Positions 35,448-47,824 are shown, numbered from the stretch's first letter. The stretch is DNA of 64,000 bases from Melampsora larici-populina 98AG31 (GCF_000204055.1 NW_006768773.1:360103-424102); one strand, 5' to 3'. Numbers and translations are program-made. Notes: a model not told the origin generated them from the sequence alone.

Positions 35448-35573
35448 GGGTGGTCAGATCTAGCTGATTTCAACCCATGTGAAAAAACCCATGAAAAAAA
35501 CCCATAAAGAAGTTGGGTTTTCATGGGTTTTTTTCATGGGTTTTCATGTTGGGTTGTAGGTTTGTACACCACT
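35448..35573. mobile_element. About 126-bp MITE, right copy flanking the CACTA element
   Basis: Inverted relative of 19690-19814: its right end GGTTTGTACACCACT mirrors AGCGGTGTACAAACC, and both interiors are built from AAACCCATGAAAAAAACCCAT units. AAC lies on both sides (35445-35447 and 35574-35576). The left terminus has diverged (GGGTGGTCAGATC), so the left boundary is tentative. Confidence 0.55.
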
Positions 35574-35690
35574 AACGTGTTTTTTTTACAATTGATTTAC
35601 TTTAAAAATTTAATTCATTTATTTTAATTATTCATTATTCATTTGAAGATTCAGAAGAGGGAATTGATCAATCGGTTAGAAAAAAATCTT

Positions 35691-35760
35691 AAAACAAATC
35701 AAAGCCGAAGAAAATCAAAGCCAAAAACAAATCAAAGCCAAAGAAAATCAAAGCTGAAGG
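35691..35760. repeat. Short tandem repeat of AAATCAAAGCC-type units
   Basis: Four degenerate copies of a 15-18 bp unit (AAATCAAAGCCGAAG, AAATCAAAGCCAAAA and similar) in an otherwise gene-free AT-rich stretch. Confidence 0.7.
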
Positions 35761-37262
35761 ATGAAATCAATGGACTAAAAAAAAGACTGAAGAAGGAAAG
35801 AAGAAGGAAAGAGAATGGTTGAGGAGGATCAGATTGAAGTGAATGAAGAAGGCTGATAAGTTTATGGGACTTACTGATAGGTTGAAGATGAATAGGTAGA
35901 ATAGATTAGACGAGATGACCGAGAATGGAAAGCCAATATCATTGAATGAGTAAGGAACCAAAGACTGAAATGATCAAACTGATAAGAGATGATCAAGAGG
36001 CATTGAACAAGAACGAGGAGTGGTGAAAGGATAAGAAAGAGGGAGATGACTAATATTAAATGATTTAAATGATGTCATAATGGAATGGTGAGAGGGAGAA
36101 GGATGGGGTGTGGTTAAAGATTGGGGCGAGTGAGATTTTGAAATTCAAGAGGGAAGTTTACATAAGCATAAATTACAAGAGATGGGCTATAAGCATTTAG
36201 CATGTGATTGTATTTTACACGAGTAAATCATTCGATTAGTAACATTACATTTATAACTAACACATCATTTATAATCAAAACAAATCATTACTCAACATTA
36301 ATATGAAGACAATGAATAAGATAAATTGAATCATCACAAGCTCAACTTATTGATTAACTTCACAGCAGCAAATCATATCAAATTGATCATAAGAAAAGCT
36401 TGGCAGTAGCAATTAGTCATCTTTGCTGGGTAAATGATTGAAGAATCACTTGTAGAAGATCTATTGATCACATTACATCATACTACATATTTGTACTAGC
36501 TAAAATGGCTCAAAATGGCGAATTTGGGAAGTGTAGAAGATCATTGAATCATTGCATCATAGCTGTTTACCAATTTTTTAGTCATCTTTTTGGTTTTTTT
36601 AAAGCTGTTTACCATTATTATTTGTAAAATCAGATATATATGGCTTGGTCTTTGTCTTACTTTTGTATTTTTCCCTTTCTTCTTCATCTATGATAAAGTG
36701 TAGTAGTTTTTTATCATTATGAGAATCACTACACAGTCCTAGTTCACTTAAACTGCCCTTATTAATTAATAAGAGAATTTATTTTATTGGTCTTATAAGC
36801 TAAAAAGCTTCATTTGGAATTAATTTCTCTGGTGCCTTATTATCAAAATACTTTTCTCTATTATCAAAGTCCTGGTTATTTTTCCCTGTTATCAGGAGAC
36901 TTTAACAACAAAGTCCAGTTTGTTAAAGATTCACAGAAAGAGCAGTCACAGACACCTTCTGTAAAGTTATTATATTTGCAGATTATCCTCTTTCAAAGCA
37001 CTGTATAGCCCTTGTTGTGCTATTAGTACTACACCATACACTCTCTAAACGTTTTTAAGCCGAATAAGATATCAATTTTACAAATAACAGTCATTTGGTG
37101 AGTAATAAGAAATACCGCACAAGACTGAGTTGAGTAACAGTGACGAACAAAAAGATCACACCACTATTGTTTTAATAGACACGACCGATACCCAGAACCG
37201 ACGTACCGGTATTCCACCACGACACAACTACACTGTCAGCTGAAGAGGAAGGAAACAAAAAC
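35761..37262. other. AT-rich region without recognisable gene
   Basis: No coding signal was found. A local direct repeat of GCTGTTTACCA occurs twice near 36561 and 36605. The last 200 bases should contain the 5' flank of the tyrosine-recombinase pseudogene. Confidence 0.35.
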
Positions 37263-38426
37263 ATGAAAGATATCTCCACCTTCTTACAAATTGATAACAA
37301 CGTCCCTCTTAGACTGAACACAGCACAGTGTCATATGCTAAGAGCAGAATGGAACAGATCAACCCTCGAGTCGTATGCTTCAGGAGTCTAGAAGTTCAAA
37401 CGGTTTACAAAGGAGAAGAAGCTGGTGACCTTTCCGGCGACGGTAGAGGTAGTGGAAAACTTTATAGTGTGGGCTGGAGAAAACGAAGATTGGAAAGACA
37501 CAAACAAACCAGTCAGAGTAACCACGATCAGGAAGTACCTTACCAACTTACGGACTTGGCATGCTTTTCATGGGTACTATTTTCCCAACATCCAACTCAC
37601 CCGCCTAAAATCAATAATACGGGCATCAGAAAGACTAGAGGCTAAAGTTCCCTTCACGAAACTCGAACGAGAACCGGTGACACCAAAAGCCCTGGTCATC
37701 TTGATTGGAAGCATAGCAGAACACAATGCCAACCCTGTTGGCTTGTCGGCACTTGCCCTTACAGCCTATTGGGGACTAGCACGCCTAGGAGAAATTGTTT
37801 GTAAGGAGGAAACATACAACAAGTACGATCTCACAGCAATCCTTCAATGCGACATATCTTTCCACGTATTGAAAGGGACGAAGATCACTGTGATAGCGTT
37901 ACAAGAGGCAAAGACCGCCAAACCGGGTGAAACTCAGCAACTAGTTCTTTGAGAAACATGTGGAGTCCTATTCCCCGTGGCAGCCCTTCAACAACTAGCA
38001 GACTCTTTCCTCTGGGAGAAAGATCAGAGGCTGTTTCTAACACAGGGACCTAACGGCTTATCCGGCATCACTCAGAAGAAAATGATAGAAGTGATGGTGA
38101 AAGCCTGGGGACAGAAGTCCAGGATGACCGGCCACTCTTTCAGGATTGGAGGGGCAACACTTCTAACGAGGGCAGGAGTACACACGGAGAAGATGAAAGC
38201 TCTAGGACGTTGTAAGTCTTCCTGTCACACACTTTACCAACGGAACTGGAACGACCGTGAATGGGAAACGGCCCAACGGGCACTGAAGATCTCGGAGGAC
38301 GTTATACCTTGCTTCAAGACTCTGCATGACCTATCCACAGCGACATGGGTTCATAATCCCCTTTTAGACAATCCACCAGCCGCTTGGCTCAGAGACAACA
38401 CTATCCAGCGCGGTAGTAGGTCATGA
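37263..38426 (+). pseudogene. Tyrosine recombinase with two in-frame stops (DIRS/Ngaro- or Crypton-like)
   Basis: A 388-codon frame from ATG 37263 (MKDISTFLQIDNN) to the stop at 38424-38426, interrupted in the same frame by TAG at 37389-37391 and TGA at 37950-37952 and otherwise continuous. The N-terminal half is the all-helical core-binding domain (TLESYASGV, then KFKRFTKEKKLVTFPATVE). The catalytic domain keeps Arg I in LARLGEIV, the His-x-x-Arg pair in GHSFRIGGAT, and a Tyr in TLYQRNW, so the R-H-R-Y set is complete. The family cuts and rejoins DNA through a 3'-phosphotyrosine. In fungi such lone recombinases come from DIRS/Ngaro or Crypton elements. No reverse transcriptase is adjacent. 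Direct repeats downstream favour a DIRS/Ngaro origin. A recoded stop cannot be excluded but is less likely. Confidence 0.85.
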
Positions 38427-38776
38427 TCCCTTCAACTTTTTTACCTCCAGATCTACCAAAACTCAGGTTGTGAAAGATCGTACAACCAACCTCTCCATAA
38501 TATCTTAATTTTCATAGGGGTCTAATTTCACTGTTCCTTTTATGTTCTACTTTTTGCTACGCCAATCCATAAGTTTTATCATCTCAAGTACCTTGAAGGA
38601 AATACATAACCCCATTCCGAGCGCAAGCTCCACCAACATAACACACCTACTGACAGCCCAAAACACAGACACGTCTAGTGTCAGGTGTAGGGAAAGCCCA
38701 CCAGGCTCAGGCCTGACCCAAGACCAGAGAAAGGGGAGTTGTCCTTTCCCTACAAGACACCCAAGACACTTACTGT

Positions 38777-39015
38777 ACCTCTCCGGAACAGAGAGTTTCA
38801 GCCATTGCAGAAGTCTCTACAAGAGACGCCTTTGAGAGCCTCCTCCAATACCAAGTCCCGCCGAGAGGAGAGTTCCAGAGTAATGAGAACTATCCTTGAC
38901 AGCGGAACTCAACTCCCGCTGTACTGCTTTCCCTCACCTATGCACAAGCTAGGCAAGGGAAAGATATAATTAACTCCTTTTTGTAAAATACTAGATGTTA
39001 TAAATTGTAATGGAT
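38777..39015 (+). repeat. 239-bp direct repeat, copy 1
   Basis: Begins ACCTCTCCGGAACAGAGAG and ends ATTGTAATGGAT. It is repeated at 39405-39643 with about ten substitutions and no indel, separated by 389 bp. It lies downstream of the recombinase pseudogene, where Ngaro/DIRS elements carry the B1 arm of their split direct repeats. Confidence 0.9.
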
Positions 39016-39404
39016 AGCCTCTTGCTCAAGGCACGCTGAGCTAGATTCGTCCATGGATAGAGTAACTTCATAGAGACACGTACACCAAAGGGGAGATGTA
39101 AATGAAATAAAACCCCAAGAAGGATCCCATGGAGATCCGAATGGGAAGAAACACCGAAGTAGATACACAGGTTTCAAGGGAAATGGTCAAGAGATATCTC
39201 TTTCCCGTCTTCCCATTTTCTTTTCCACTCCATCTCATTTATCTCTTGAATTTCCCTTTTTACCTTACTCTATCCAATAGTTACAATTATTATTCACAAG
39301 TATAACTATAACTTATCTATAAACCTTTACTAACAAAATTTTTTCCCCCCGCCCACCCAAAATTTTAGAAAATCAGAGGCAATCAAGGGTCTACGATCGG
39401 CGAG
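39016..39404. other. Spacer between the 239-bp repeats
   Basis: 389 bp, T/C-rich in its second half, with no open frame of note. In a split-direct-repeat model this would be arm A2, but I could not find a matching A1 arm upstream of the recombinase, so the model is incomplete. Confidence 0.4.
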
Positions 39405-39643
39405 ACCTCTCCGAAACAGAGAGTTTCAGCCATTGCAGAAGTCTCTACAAGAGACGCCTTTGAGAGCCTCCTCCAATACCAAGTCCCGCCGAGAGGCAAG
39501 TTCCAGAGTAATGACAACTATCCTTGACAGCGGAACTCAACTCCTGCTGTACTGCTTTCCCTCACCTATGCACAAGCTAGGTAAGGGAAGGATATAATTA
39601 ACTCCTTTTTGTAAAATACTAGATGTTATAAATTATAATGGAT
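39405..39643 (+). repeat. 239-bp direct repeat, copy 2
   Basis: Second copy of 38777-39015. Differences are mostly transitions (for example GGAACA to GAAACA, and CGCTGT to TGCTGT), so the copies are not very young. Confidence 0.9.
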
Positions 39644-40807
39644 CAGAGGAAGCGGGTATTTATAATTGTGAAATTGAGTTTTAGATTATTCGAAAGATAT
39701 GAACAAACACGCTGTGCTTATTATGAAACAGGAATCTTGGATATTGGTTATTGAACAAGGATGAATTTATACTCATTCATGCTTATAGGAAGATTAGTTA
39801 TTTGGAAAATTTGAAAAATCTAAAGTTATGAATACAACCATGTTTGTTTTTGATTTTGGTAATTATGAATGTATTAGCAATTTGTAAATTCGAAAGTGGT
39901 GATTTTAAACATGTCAGTCTTATCAGGTTGGAAGTGTGAAGTATTTGTGATTGTTAAACACGGTCTCTGTTAAAACGGTTACGTTCTGAAATCTTGTTTT
40001 TTACCTTTTTGATTCTCTAGTCAAGTTTTCAAAAAGGCATTGTGAGGTCTTTAAGTAGTATTTGTTTCTACTCCTTCCATTTTTAAGATATCAGTGAACC
40101 CTGTCATACATGATATATATCTAAATGTGATTTGTGTTCCTTTTTGATTTGATTATAATTAAATAATCAGATAATGTGTTTCTGTTCCGTATGCCCGGAG
40201 GAATGCCCTCATTTGATCCAGAAGATAATATGATGAAATGTTGAGGGCATCTGAGAATATCATATTAGATAATTTGAGAATTAGAATTCTCTAATATAAG
40301 TAAGAGACTTCGATTGGAATAATCAGATGATATGAAAGGTATGAGGTTTAATAAGCTAGATTCATGATATGGTGATGAGGAGATGGGGCTTGCTGACTTC
40401 TGAGATTCTCGAGACATCTTTGCTGATAGAACATTTGGTGCTTCTTATCTTTCACACTTGGCTCTGGCTTTTGGAAAAACATACGAACCTGAAGGTTACA
40501 TTTCAACATCAAACACGGAGTAAGCAGTTAATACATGCATGTGTGGTAGCGTTATCATGTTAGTTATCAAAGGAGATGCAATGAATCTGATTGTAAAGTT
40601 TACAACTTCAAGTTTATCAAGCAAAGTATCAAATAGAGACGGAGCAGTGAGCCACATTGGAAACTTCACAACTATGAGTATATCAACTCGCGAAATCAAA
40701 TAGGGAGCAGTGAAACAAATTGAACAAGAAACAACTTAGAGACACATCAGATTTGTGGGACAAACTCAATCACGAAAGATAACTGGGATATTGGGGGAAG
40801 TGGCAAG
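39644..40807. other. AT-rich region without recognisable gene
   Basis: No coding signal, repeat structure or RNA gene could be supported here. Confidence 0.35.
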
Positions 40808-43800
40808 TCAGAACTCGGGTGACATGATAGATTCACGGGGGTATTTGTCTTCAGGTTGAAGTTCTTTGTCTTGAAGAAGATCTTCCTCTTGATCCTCTTC
40901 TTCATCAGGAGCAGCGTGGTTTTTGTTCTTGAGGCCGTTGACACGATCCATAGCTTCACTAAGCAAATGGGACGCAAGGGCGGGGTGCATTCCTCGCGTA
41001 GTCAGGGTCGATTCAGTCATTTGGATGCTGGGGATTAAGTCGGTCCAAGAGTGGACATTGGCTTGTTTGAGGACAATTCAGGTGGTCTCGTCGTCTTTTG
41101 GTACGTTGCATTGAACCAGAAAACATTCCAAAGCAGAGGCGTGAGCATGAGTACGATCATCCATGGCTGAGTTTCCGGTTTGATGGTCGGAAGAACTCAA
41201 GACCTGTTCAGCTTGACCAAACAAGCTAGAGAAGTTCGAGGCTATGAACGCAAGATCCAATAGGCAATCTGTTAGAATACAACCTACGTAGTCAAACCCG
41301 CCAAACTACTTACAACTCAATTAAGATCACATACTGAATTCAAAACTTAAATCTCAAACTTAAACTTAAACTCAAACCTAACCAATCCATGTATCACTTT
41401 TAAATACTCCCATTCATCCACGATTGCCACTTTCTCCTCATCAGTTCACTGAGGAACAAAGTGGTGTGTAAGTGGATTCATACTGATTTCTTCTTCAAAT
41501 CCAAATAAACAATTATTGATCTATTTTTATATCTATCACTCTATTTTCTCTTCAGACCTTTGTTGTTTTCTCTCACCTCTGTTAGGTGTGATTATTTTTC
41601 GTCTTCGGTGCTCAGAACCGTTAAGACTAACGCCCGATTACTGGCATTATAAGGTAACGTTAGAACATATCATCATATGAAATAATATCTTATCAGTTCA
41701 CTGAGGAACAAAGTGGCGTACCTTTGTTGGTTTCTCTCACCTCTGTTAGGTGTGATTATTTTTCGTCTTTGGTGTTCAGAACCGTTAAGACTAACTCCCA
41801 ATTACTGGCATTATAAGGTGTGATTATTTTTCGTCTTTGGTGTTCAAAACCGTTAAGACTAACGCCCAATTACTGGCATTATAAGGTATATCACCATTTT
41901 GGTGACTCGAGTTTCTTTAGTTCTTCGCACAATCAGTACAGGGTCCAAAGAAAAAGTAAGGTAAAAGAGGGGATGTTTGTACCTGGATCATGATTAACAT
42001 CTTTCTTACGAAAAAGAGTCAAGTCCAATTTCTTGTCAGGCGAGGAGGACCCATCAGATGATATATCAATCGTGATGATCGGTTTACCACCGGAGAATTT
42101 ACCTATAACATAAGGTAAAAAATTACACAAGTGATTGTTAGTGGGTCAGTGGGATTCAAAGAGAGGGGAACTTTGACGTACCAGGCGTAACAGGTTCTTT
42201 CTTGATTGGCATGATATAATGGCCCAACAAAAAAACTTTAGATGGTGAAATGGGGTCTGATGACAACACGATGGTGGTGCCTGGGCCTAATCGGGGGGTC
42301 GAGTCTACACAAGCAAGGTGAGGAAGTGGACATCAGGTATGTTAAAAGGTCATACTTAAAGATCTTTGAGACCAGACATGACGTACTGGGTTCGATTTTA
42401 ACTTTTTTAACTATAGAAAGGAAGAAATCATCAGCAAAGAAAATTTCTGCATATAGTTCAACCGCAAACTTACCTGGATTGCCTTTGATTTTCATCCGAT
42501 CATCTTCAGAGACCCCTGCAAAACTAGCAGACCTCTTGGAATCACTAGCCTTTTGAAATAAAAGTTTTGCAGGTGATTAAAAAAAGGACTTGGAAGAGCC
42601 ACCCGGCTTATGGAAGGTGGGAGACAAGTTGACCTCCATTTGAGACAATCGCAAAGTGACACAGTCATCAACTTGCATGGCTTGTGGAAGACGCGAGATT
42701 TCTTCATCAACGCAAGATATTCGTAGGTTTGGGGTGGGATCTTGCGAGTGGCCATTCCGGCTTGCTGATAATGATACAAAGTTGTTAGATTGAAACCATA
42801 CCAAAAAAAGGAGTTGAGCACTTACCACGCCTTTTGCCCATACCCACGCCGCATTCCAAGTCAAGCGGTACTGGAAGTTGGGGTTCCATGGGCAAACCAA
42901 AACCGCCCCATCGCCGGAGGAACCTCTTTGAGATTGCTTGTGGAAGAGACGAGCTGTGAGCTCGTGAAGCTCAATGCGCTTACGAGCAGCCTATTGCACC
43001 GAAATAGAAGGAATTGAAAGAGTTAGAATGGAACATAGATGGGATCAAAACAGATAGAATGGAAAGGGGGCAAAGCAAAGAAAGGGAGGCATCAAAAGAA
43101 AGGAATCAAATGGAAAGGGGAAAAAGTTAAGAGAGGGAGTGTCAAAAGAATGACCACTAACCTCTAATTCTTTGGTAAGTTCACCAACCTGCGCTTCTGC
43201 TGGAGTGACACCACTGGCTGAAGCTATGAACTGCTTTGCAGCGCACGTCTTAAAGTGATAAGAGTCAGCAATGTAAAAGTCAGCAATGAAAACACAGACA
43301 ATAATAAAAATACATACCTGAGCCGCTTTTTTAGCTTTTTCCTTCTCGTTTTCAGTAAAGATAGTCACCGAGCCCTTGTGCTTGGTCGCTTTAGCAAGTA
43401 GGTCCACAAAAGCCTGCCAGGTTAAATAATCTACAAGGAACACCTTCTCACGGCCCACCTGGCCCATCCATTTCAAGCGCGGGGCGACATTGCTCTTGAG
43501 AACCATATGTCGCAATCCTGGTTCATACTCTTCACATATATCACCACACATAGCTTTGAAGTCGTTGAGAGACTTCCCAAACAAACACTTCACCAACTCG
43601 ATGACGTTACCTTCGTTGAACATCTTTGATTCGATTAAGTTGTAGCTCGCAGAGGCAGCTGCGGATCTGCAAGCTCTACTAGCAACCTTGATCACTTGCT
43701 TGGGTTCAACATCCTTTTTGGTATGGATTTTGAACTTGACTTGCACAATCATCTCGTTACGTTGATCAAACTGAATACAAGGCGCGGTTCCGACCCGGTA

Positions 43801-44001
43801 CAAGGGATCTTGTTGACTACAGGTGGCTGGTGCGTTGTTACTGGATTTATTCAAAGGCTTTTCGAATACTGAAACCATAGGGATATCAATTTAGGGTTAG
43901 AAACACAGTGTATGACAAGAATCAGACTTGCAAGCATTCATGTGCCCTTCAACAGGGGTCACATCTGAGGCCTTGGTAATGGTGGAATCGAGGTTAGACA
44001 T
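40808..44001 (-). pseudogene. Broken multi-exon transposon-associated gene
   Basis: A minus-strand gene from ATG 44001 (MSNLDSTITKASDV) to a stop at 40808. Recognisable exons: 43880-43320 (VQVKFKIHTKKDVEPK, YEPGLRHMVLKSNVAPRLKW), about 43255-43165, about 42990-42826 with VCPWNPNFQYRLTWNAA, about 42766-42575, 42130-41985, and the C-terminal exon beginning near 41270 (SHLLSEAMDRVNGLKNK). I have seen WNPxFxYxLTxxAxxVWA blocks in rust repeat proteins, so I infer a transposon origin. The C-terminal exon is cut by an in-frame TGA at 41078-41080; reading through it gives a sensible continuation (IVLKQANVHSWTDL). One intron (about 41271-41984) has grown to 700 bp by gaining tandem repeats. The first intron fits a GC donor (ATGCTT/GCAAGT). 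The molecular function is unknown. Confidence 0.6.
41584..41886. repeat. Three-unit repeat inside the intron of the broken gene
   Basis: A 68-70 bp unit (AGGTGTGATTATTTTTCGTC ... GGCATTATAAGG) occurs at 41584-41654, 41748-41818 and 41816-41886, the last two in tandem. A shorter direct repeat GTTCACTGAGGAACAAAGTGG precedes it at about 41444 and 41697. The arrangement suggests local duplication within an inserted element such as an old LTR. Confidence 0.75.
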
Positions 44002-45399
44002 TTTGGTTGATTGATGTTAGATTTTGCCTAGGTGAACAGGAAGAAGGGGTCCAAAAAAATGAGAAAAGCTAAGCGATGATCAAGAGGCAAATGAAAATTG
44101 AAGAGATGGCCAACTGAACGCACTCTAAAAAGACAAAGGTGTTGAAGTTGAAAAGACGGGTTGAAGAAAGATTTTATGAGAAAATTTCAAAACCTGGCAA
44201 ATGACCACGAAACATTGGTAAGAATAAGATGAAAAATGAAAGAGACGGAGGAAAAAAATAAGATTGTTGAAATCTTACTGGCTGTGTTTGCTGAGTCCGA
44301 TGAGGAGATGAAAGATAAGGGCCAAACAATTGTCTCTTTATAGTTTTTCGGTTGGACCAAATTGATCCCTTTTTTCTCTAATTGATCCCCGTTTTCTGAT
44401 ATGATATGAGGTCATGTCCCTGTCCATGATGGCGGCCATAATGGGGAGCAAAGCAAATTGAATCACATGATTGGAAACTTCGGCATGAGTAAATTAATTG
44501 ATTGATGGCGGAATTGTTCTTCTTTCTTTGATAGAAAACCTGTTCTTTCAAAAACAACAGCTAATGAAACTCCTAATCAATTTGGTTGAATTGAAACAAA
44601 CACGTATCTGGCGGTATTGTATTTCCTTGATAGAAAGCCTGTTCTTCTTACCAATTCATCGAATCAGTTTAGTGAAAGAATTTGTGAGCAAAAAAGAAAG
44701 ATGAAATTACGTTTACGTACCTTCATCAAATGGCAAAAGGAAAGTTGCATTGAACAATTGGCAAAAGCGATCCCTGATTTTCAAACAAGAGGTGTCAAGG
44801 TGGCCGGTCGAGACTGGTTGAATCTGTTGGATGAGGCAGGATCGGAAGTCGAACCCGAGGGCAGATGAAGACCTTTCGAAAGATCAATGTATGCATGGAA
44901 TCGATGGATTTCAGCAGATGTCAGGCTATTGAAAGTTGAGTTTGAAGGAATCAAAATTAGGTTTAGGGCTGGGAAACCGAAAAAAACTGAGTTTTGGACA
45001 AGAGATTAAACCCAAGTTAAATCTTGGAAACACACAACAGCCAAAAACTTACCAATAGTTCTCACAACGGCTGTACTTTTGATATGTGACCAATTACTGG
45101 GTGCATTTTGAAATTTTGTGTAATACTTATTACAAAACTCTCCTCACTTTCTAAAAACACTAGCTATATATGTAGTACAATTTTGGTTTTGTATGCTCAA
45201 ATCCATATTGCCAAGATCTTTTACAACTTGATTTGCACAGGTCAAAGGAAGGAAGACATTATCAATGGGTTAAGCAGCTTGGCGCGAAGGAATCTGTTTG
45301 GATGCATCAAATATGATAAAAATTAAAAAGAGAAATTGGCTGAAGAAAGTTTTAAAAAATGTTGCTGCAAAAGCACTATCAGGTAATAATACAAAGAAG
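44002..45399. other. Mixed intergenic region, no supported gene
   Basis: The promoter region of the minus-strand gene lies at the left. A plus-strand 55-codon stretch at 44701-44868 (MKLRLRTFIKWQKES) has plausible composition but no support. The rest looks non-coding. Confidence 0.35.
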
Positions 45400-46289
45400 T
45401 TATAATATGGTAGATTTGTAGGAAAAAATGCACTGTAGAACATCTTTGGTTTCTCTATCAAACCAAATCAAACAAGATTCTGTCCTTCTCCGATTCTGCC
45501 ATCTCCAAAGGGTTTTCATTTGCGAGCAGCTTGTCGAAGTCACCATACAGGTCCATTTCACTAGGTGTAAGTACAGTGAAATGACTGTGGAGTCAATTGA
45601 AAGCCTACCAAAATCAAACAAAAATAGAAATCAACTTTTTTTGAAAATAGTTCGTGATTCTAAACAATCAGTTGGGTTAGTACAAATCGATTTCAGAAAC
45701 TTACCATGATGAGTGGTAGATGAACATATAAGATCTTCAGGGGCAATATTGGATCCCCAAATTCTTCAAAGCCATATAATGTAAATATACCAATAATATT
45801 CAGTGCACTGGTCATGATAAGCTGAGATGGATGGTAAATAAAGATAAAGATGGCCATGTAGGAATAGCCCAAGGATGTTCTGTGATGGAAGCAATCAAAA
45901 GGAGTAAGGATTCAGTTGAGGTTTTCAATGAGCTAACAAGTCGAAAAACCTACAACCACATCATTAGAAATGACTAGAAAAGGAAAATACAGAATTGATC
46001 AGTAACTATGTAAGGTAATTGTTCTCTTGAAAGTTGAACTCCACTCACTATCCAGAGTATAGAATCAAACAATCCAGACTGTGGGAATATATCATGACTT
46101 TTCATCACTAGCAAGACAAATTGGTTAGAAAGGTAAAATGATAAACGAGTGTAGAAAATGTGATTTACTTGAGATAATGAGAGACATGATCATAGTGTTT
46201 GAAGCACACATGCAAGATATGAGACCAGCAACTAGCCCAAAGCGTGTGAGGAGCCTCTTCCAAGTGTATATCTTGATGGGGTAAGCCAT
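45400..46289 (-). CDS. Candidate spliced membrane-protein gene (uncertain structure)
   Basis: Minus-strand exons can be seen but not joined completely. Exon 1 starts at ATG 46289 (MAYPIKIYTWKRLLTRFGLV) and contains one hydrophobic helix. It splices through GT-AG (about 46169/46109) to MKSHDIFPQSGLFDSILWI. A further hydrophobic stretch (YMAIFIFIYHPSQL, then ALNIIGIFTLYGF) is open at about 45870-45715, in a frame that the visible splice sites do not reach cleanly. A C-terminal candidate (DLYGDFDKLLANENPLEMAE) ends near 45466. It faces the membrane-protein gene at 46938 head to head, 650 bp away. It may be intact with unrecognised introns, or frameshifted. I do not recognise the family. Confidence 0.3.
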
Positions 46290-47520
46290 GTTGTGAGTAT
46301 GGTGAGGGGATGGAGTGGAATGAGATTGAAAGAGAATGGAGAATTGCGAGTCAAACAAGATAATGAAATGTTGTGGAAGGTGCAGTAATGCTGAATGCGT
46401 TGAGAATAAATTGTTGGGGATGAAAGGATTTGAAGCCAAACCAATTTATATTTCATCGATTATCTTGCATATCAATGTGGTCTAGTCCTATGAACAAGAA
46501 CTGTCCAGGCCAGGGAAAACCTTCAAGTTCCACCATCTTCAGTAGAATCATTTTATCATGGACTGCCTATGGCTCCATTCCATTGTCTCAATCTCAAAAT
46601 TGAACTATCATTAGTATGTAGATTCAACTCAAAAGCAGACCATCATCCAAGGTGCCTCATTTACATGACTGGGTCCATCCCTCAGGCACGCATTTTTACA
46701 ACCAGTACCTGGAGCACAAGCCAACTTTTGTAGCTCTTACCACTAATAAGTTATCAAAAGACATTCAGCTTCAATGAAACAACATCATTGGGGCTTTGTT
46801 CAAGGGCCAATCATTATGTTTTGATGTGTTTGTTTGTGAAAAATATATAATATGATGACATTGATACCCCTTGCCCGATTGTATGACTCAACTACTCTCA
46901 CCCAACAATTTTTCAAATATTTTAACTTCCTGCAAAGATGACCACTGTATCTTTGAATAATAATTCAATTTTTCAAGACGATTCAACTGGTGATTTAAGT
47001 GAGGCCTTATAAGAAGAATATTTCAAGATACCCATCAATACGATTGAACTACAAGTAATCCACAATCAGTCAGACATCCAGCACTTGTGTTTTTCAAGTC
47101 CTTGGTACAGCAAGTTAACTTGCATCATTGCTGAGACATTATTCTGTGCAATTCTTAGCATACACTTCTTGGTCGCCTGTGGATTCAATGCAGGTATGTA
47201 GCATAATATCTTCTTTATCGTCCTCAAAATACATGTACTGACATTTATACATACCTTCACCAGGATTCCTTGATGGATCCTTTCAGGAGAATATGTTTCG
47301 TCTTCTTCGTTATCTTATTGTTCCAATATTAAAACTGAATTGTCATATCAGTCCATGTGTCACTATATACAAAATGGTGCGTCCACATTGGTTGAAATGA
47401 TTTACTTTGATTATTCACTGAACTGACTGATGATTCTGCACTTTGATCACAGTCGACTTCACAATTTCCTCCTTTGTTAGGTTGCTGTTACATTGTCGGT
47501 CAATTTTTTTGCCCATGGAC

Positions 47521-47713
47521 TGTTAGGACCTGTCTCAGGGGATGCAGGTTCGTCGATGGAATGGAGGGAAGGGTTCCTAGCAATCAATCAGGTGATTATG
47601 TTGATTGTCGGATAAGGAAAGAAAGCATAGTACGTAATACAACAGTTAATAGATGAGTCTCTGTTGTGACATGTCAAGCGTCTTTCACAAGTGTTACATT
47701 TAGGATTGTAACA
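47521..47713 (-). repeat. 3' LTR of the chromovirus
   Basis: 193 bp, TGTTA...TAACA ends. Immediately internal to it (47714-47746) the coding strand reads a purine-rich tract, AAAAAGGGGGC and AAAGGCGGGATAA, the candidate polypurine primer for plus-strand synthesis. Confidence 0.95.
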
Positions 47714-47824
47714 TTATCCCGCCTTTAAGCCCCCTTTTTAACGCCCAAGCTCTCTGTTGTAAGCTCTGCGTTCTGTCCCCGGGTAGCATTAAAAAACCCC
47801 GTGGGGAAAAAGCTATACCCTCAC

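Noticed and set aside
36814..37262. Search for an A1 arm matching 39016-39404, to complete a DIRS/Ngaro structure
   Set aside because: No similarity seen by eye, so a full split-direct-repeat element is not claimed.
44701..44868. Short plus-strand frame MKLRLRTFIKWQKES
   Set aside because: Plausible composition but only 56 codons, no neighbouring exon and no recognised family.
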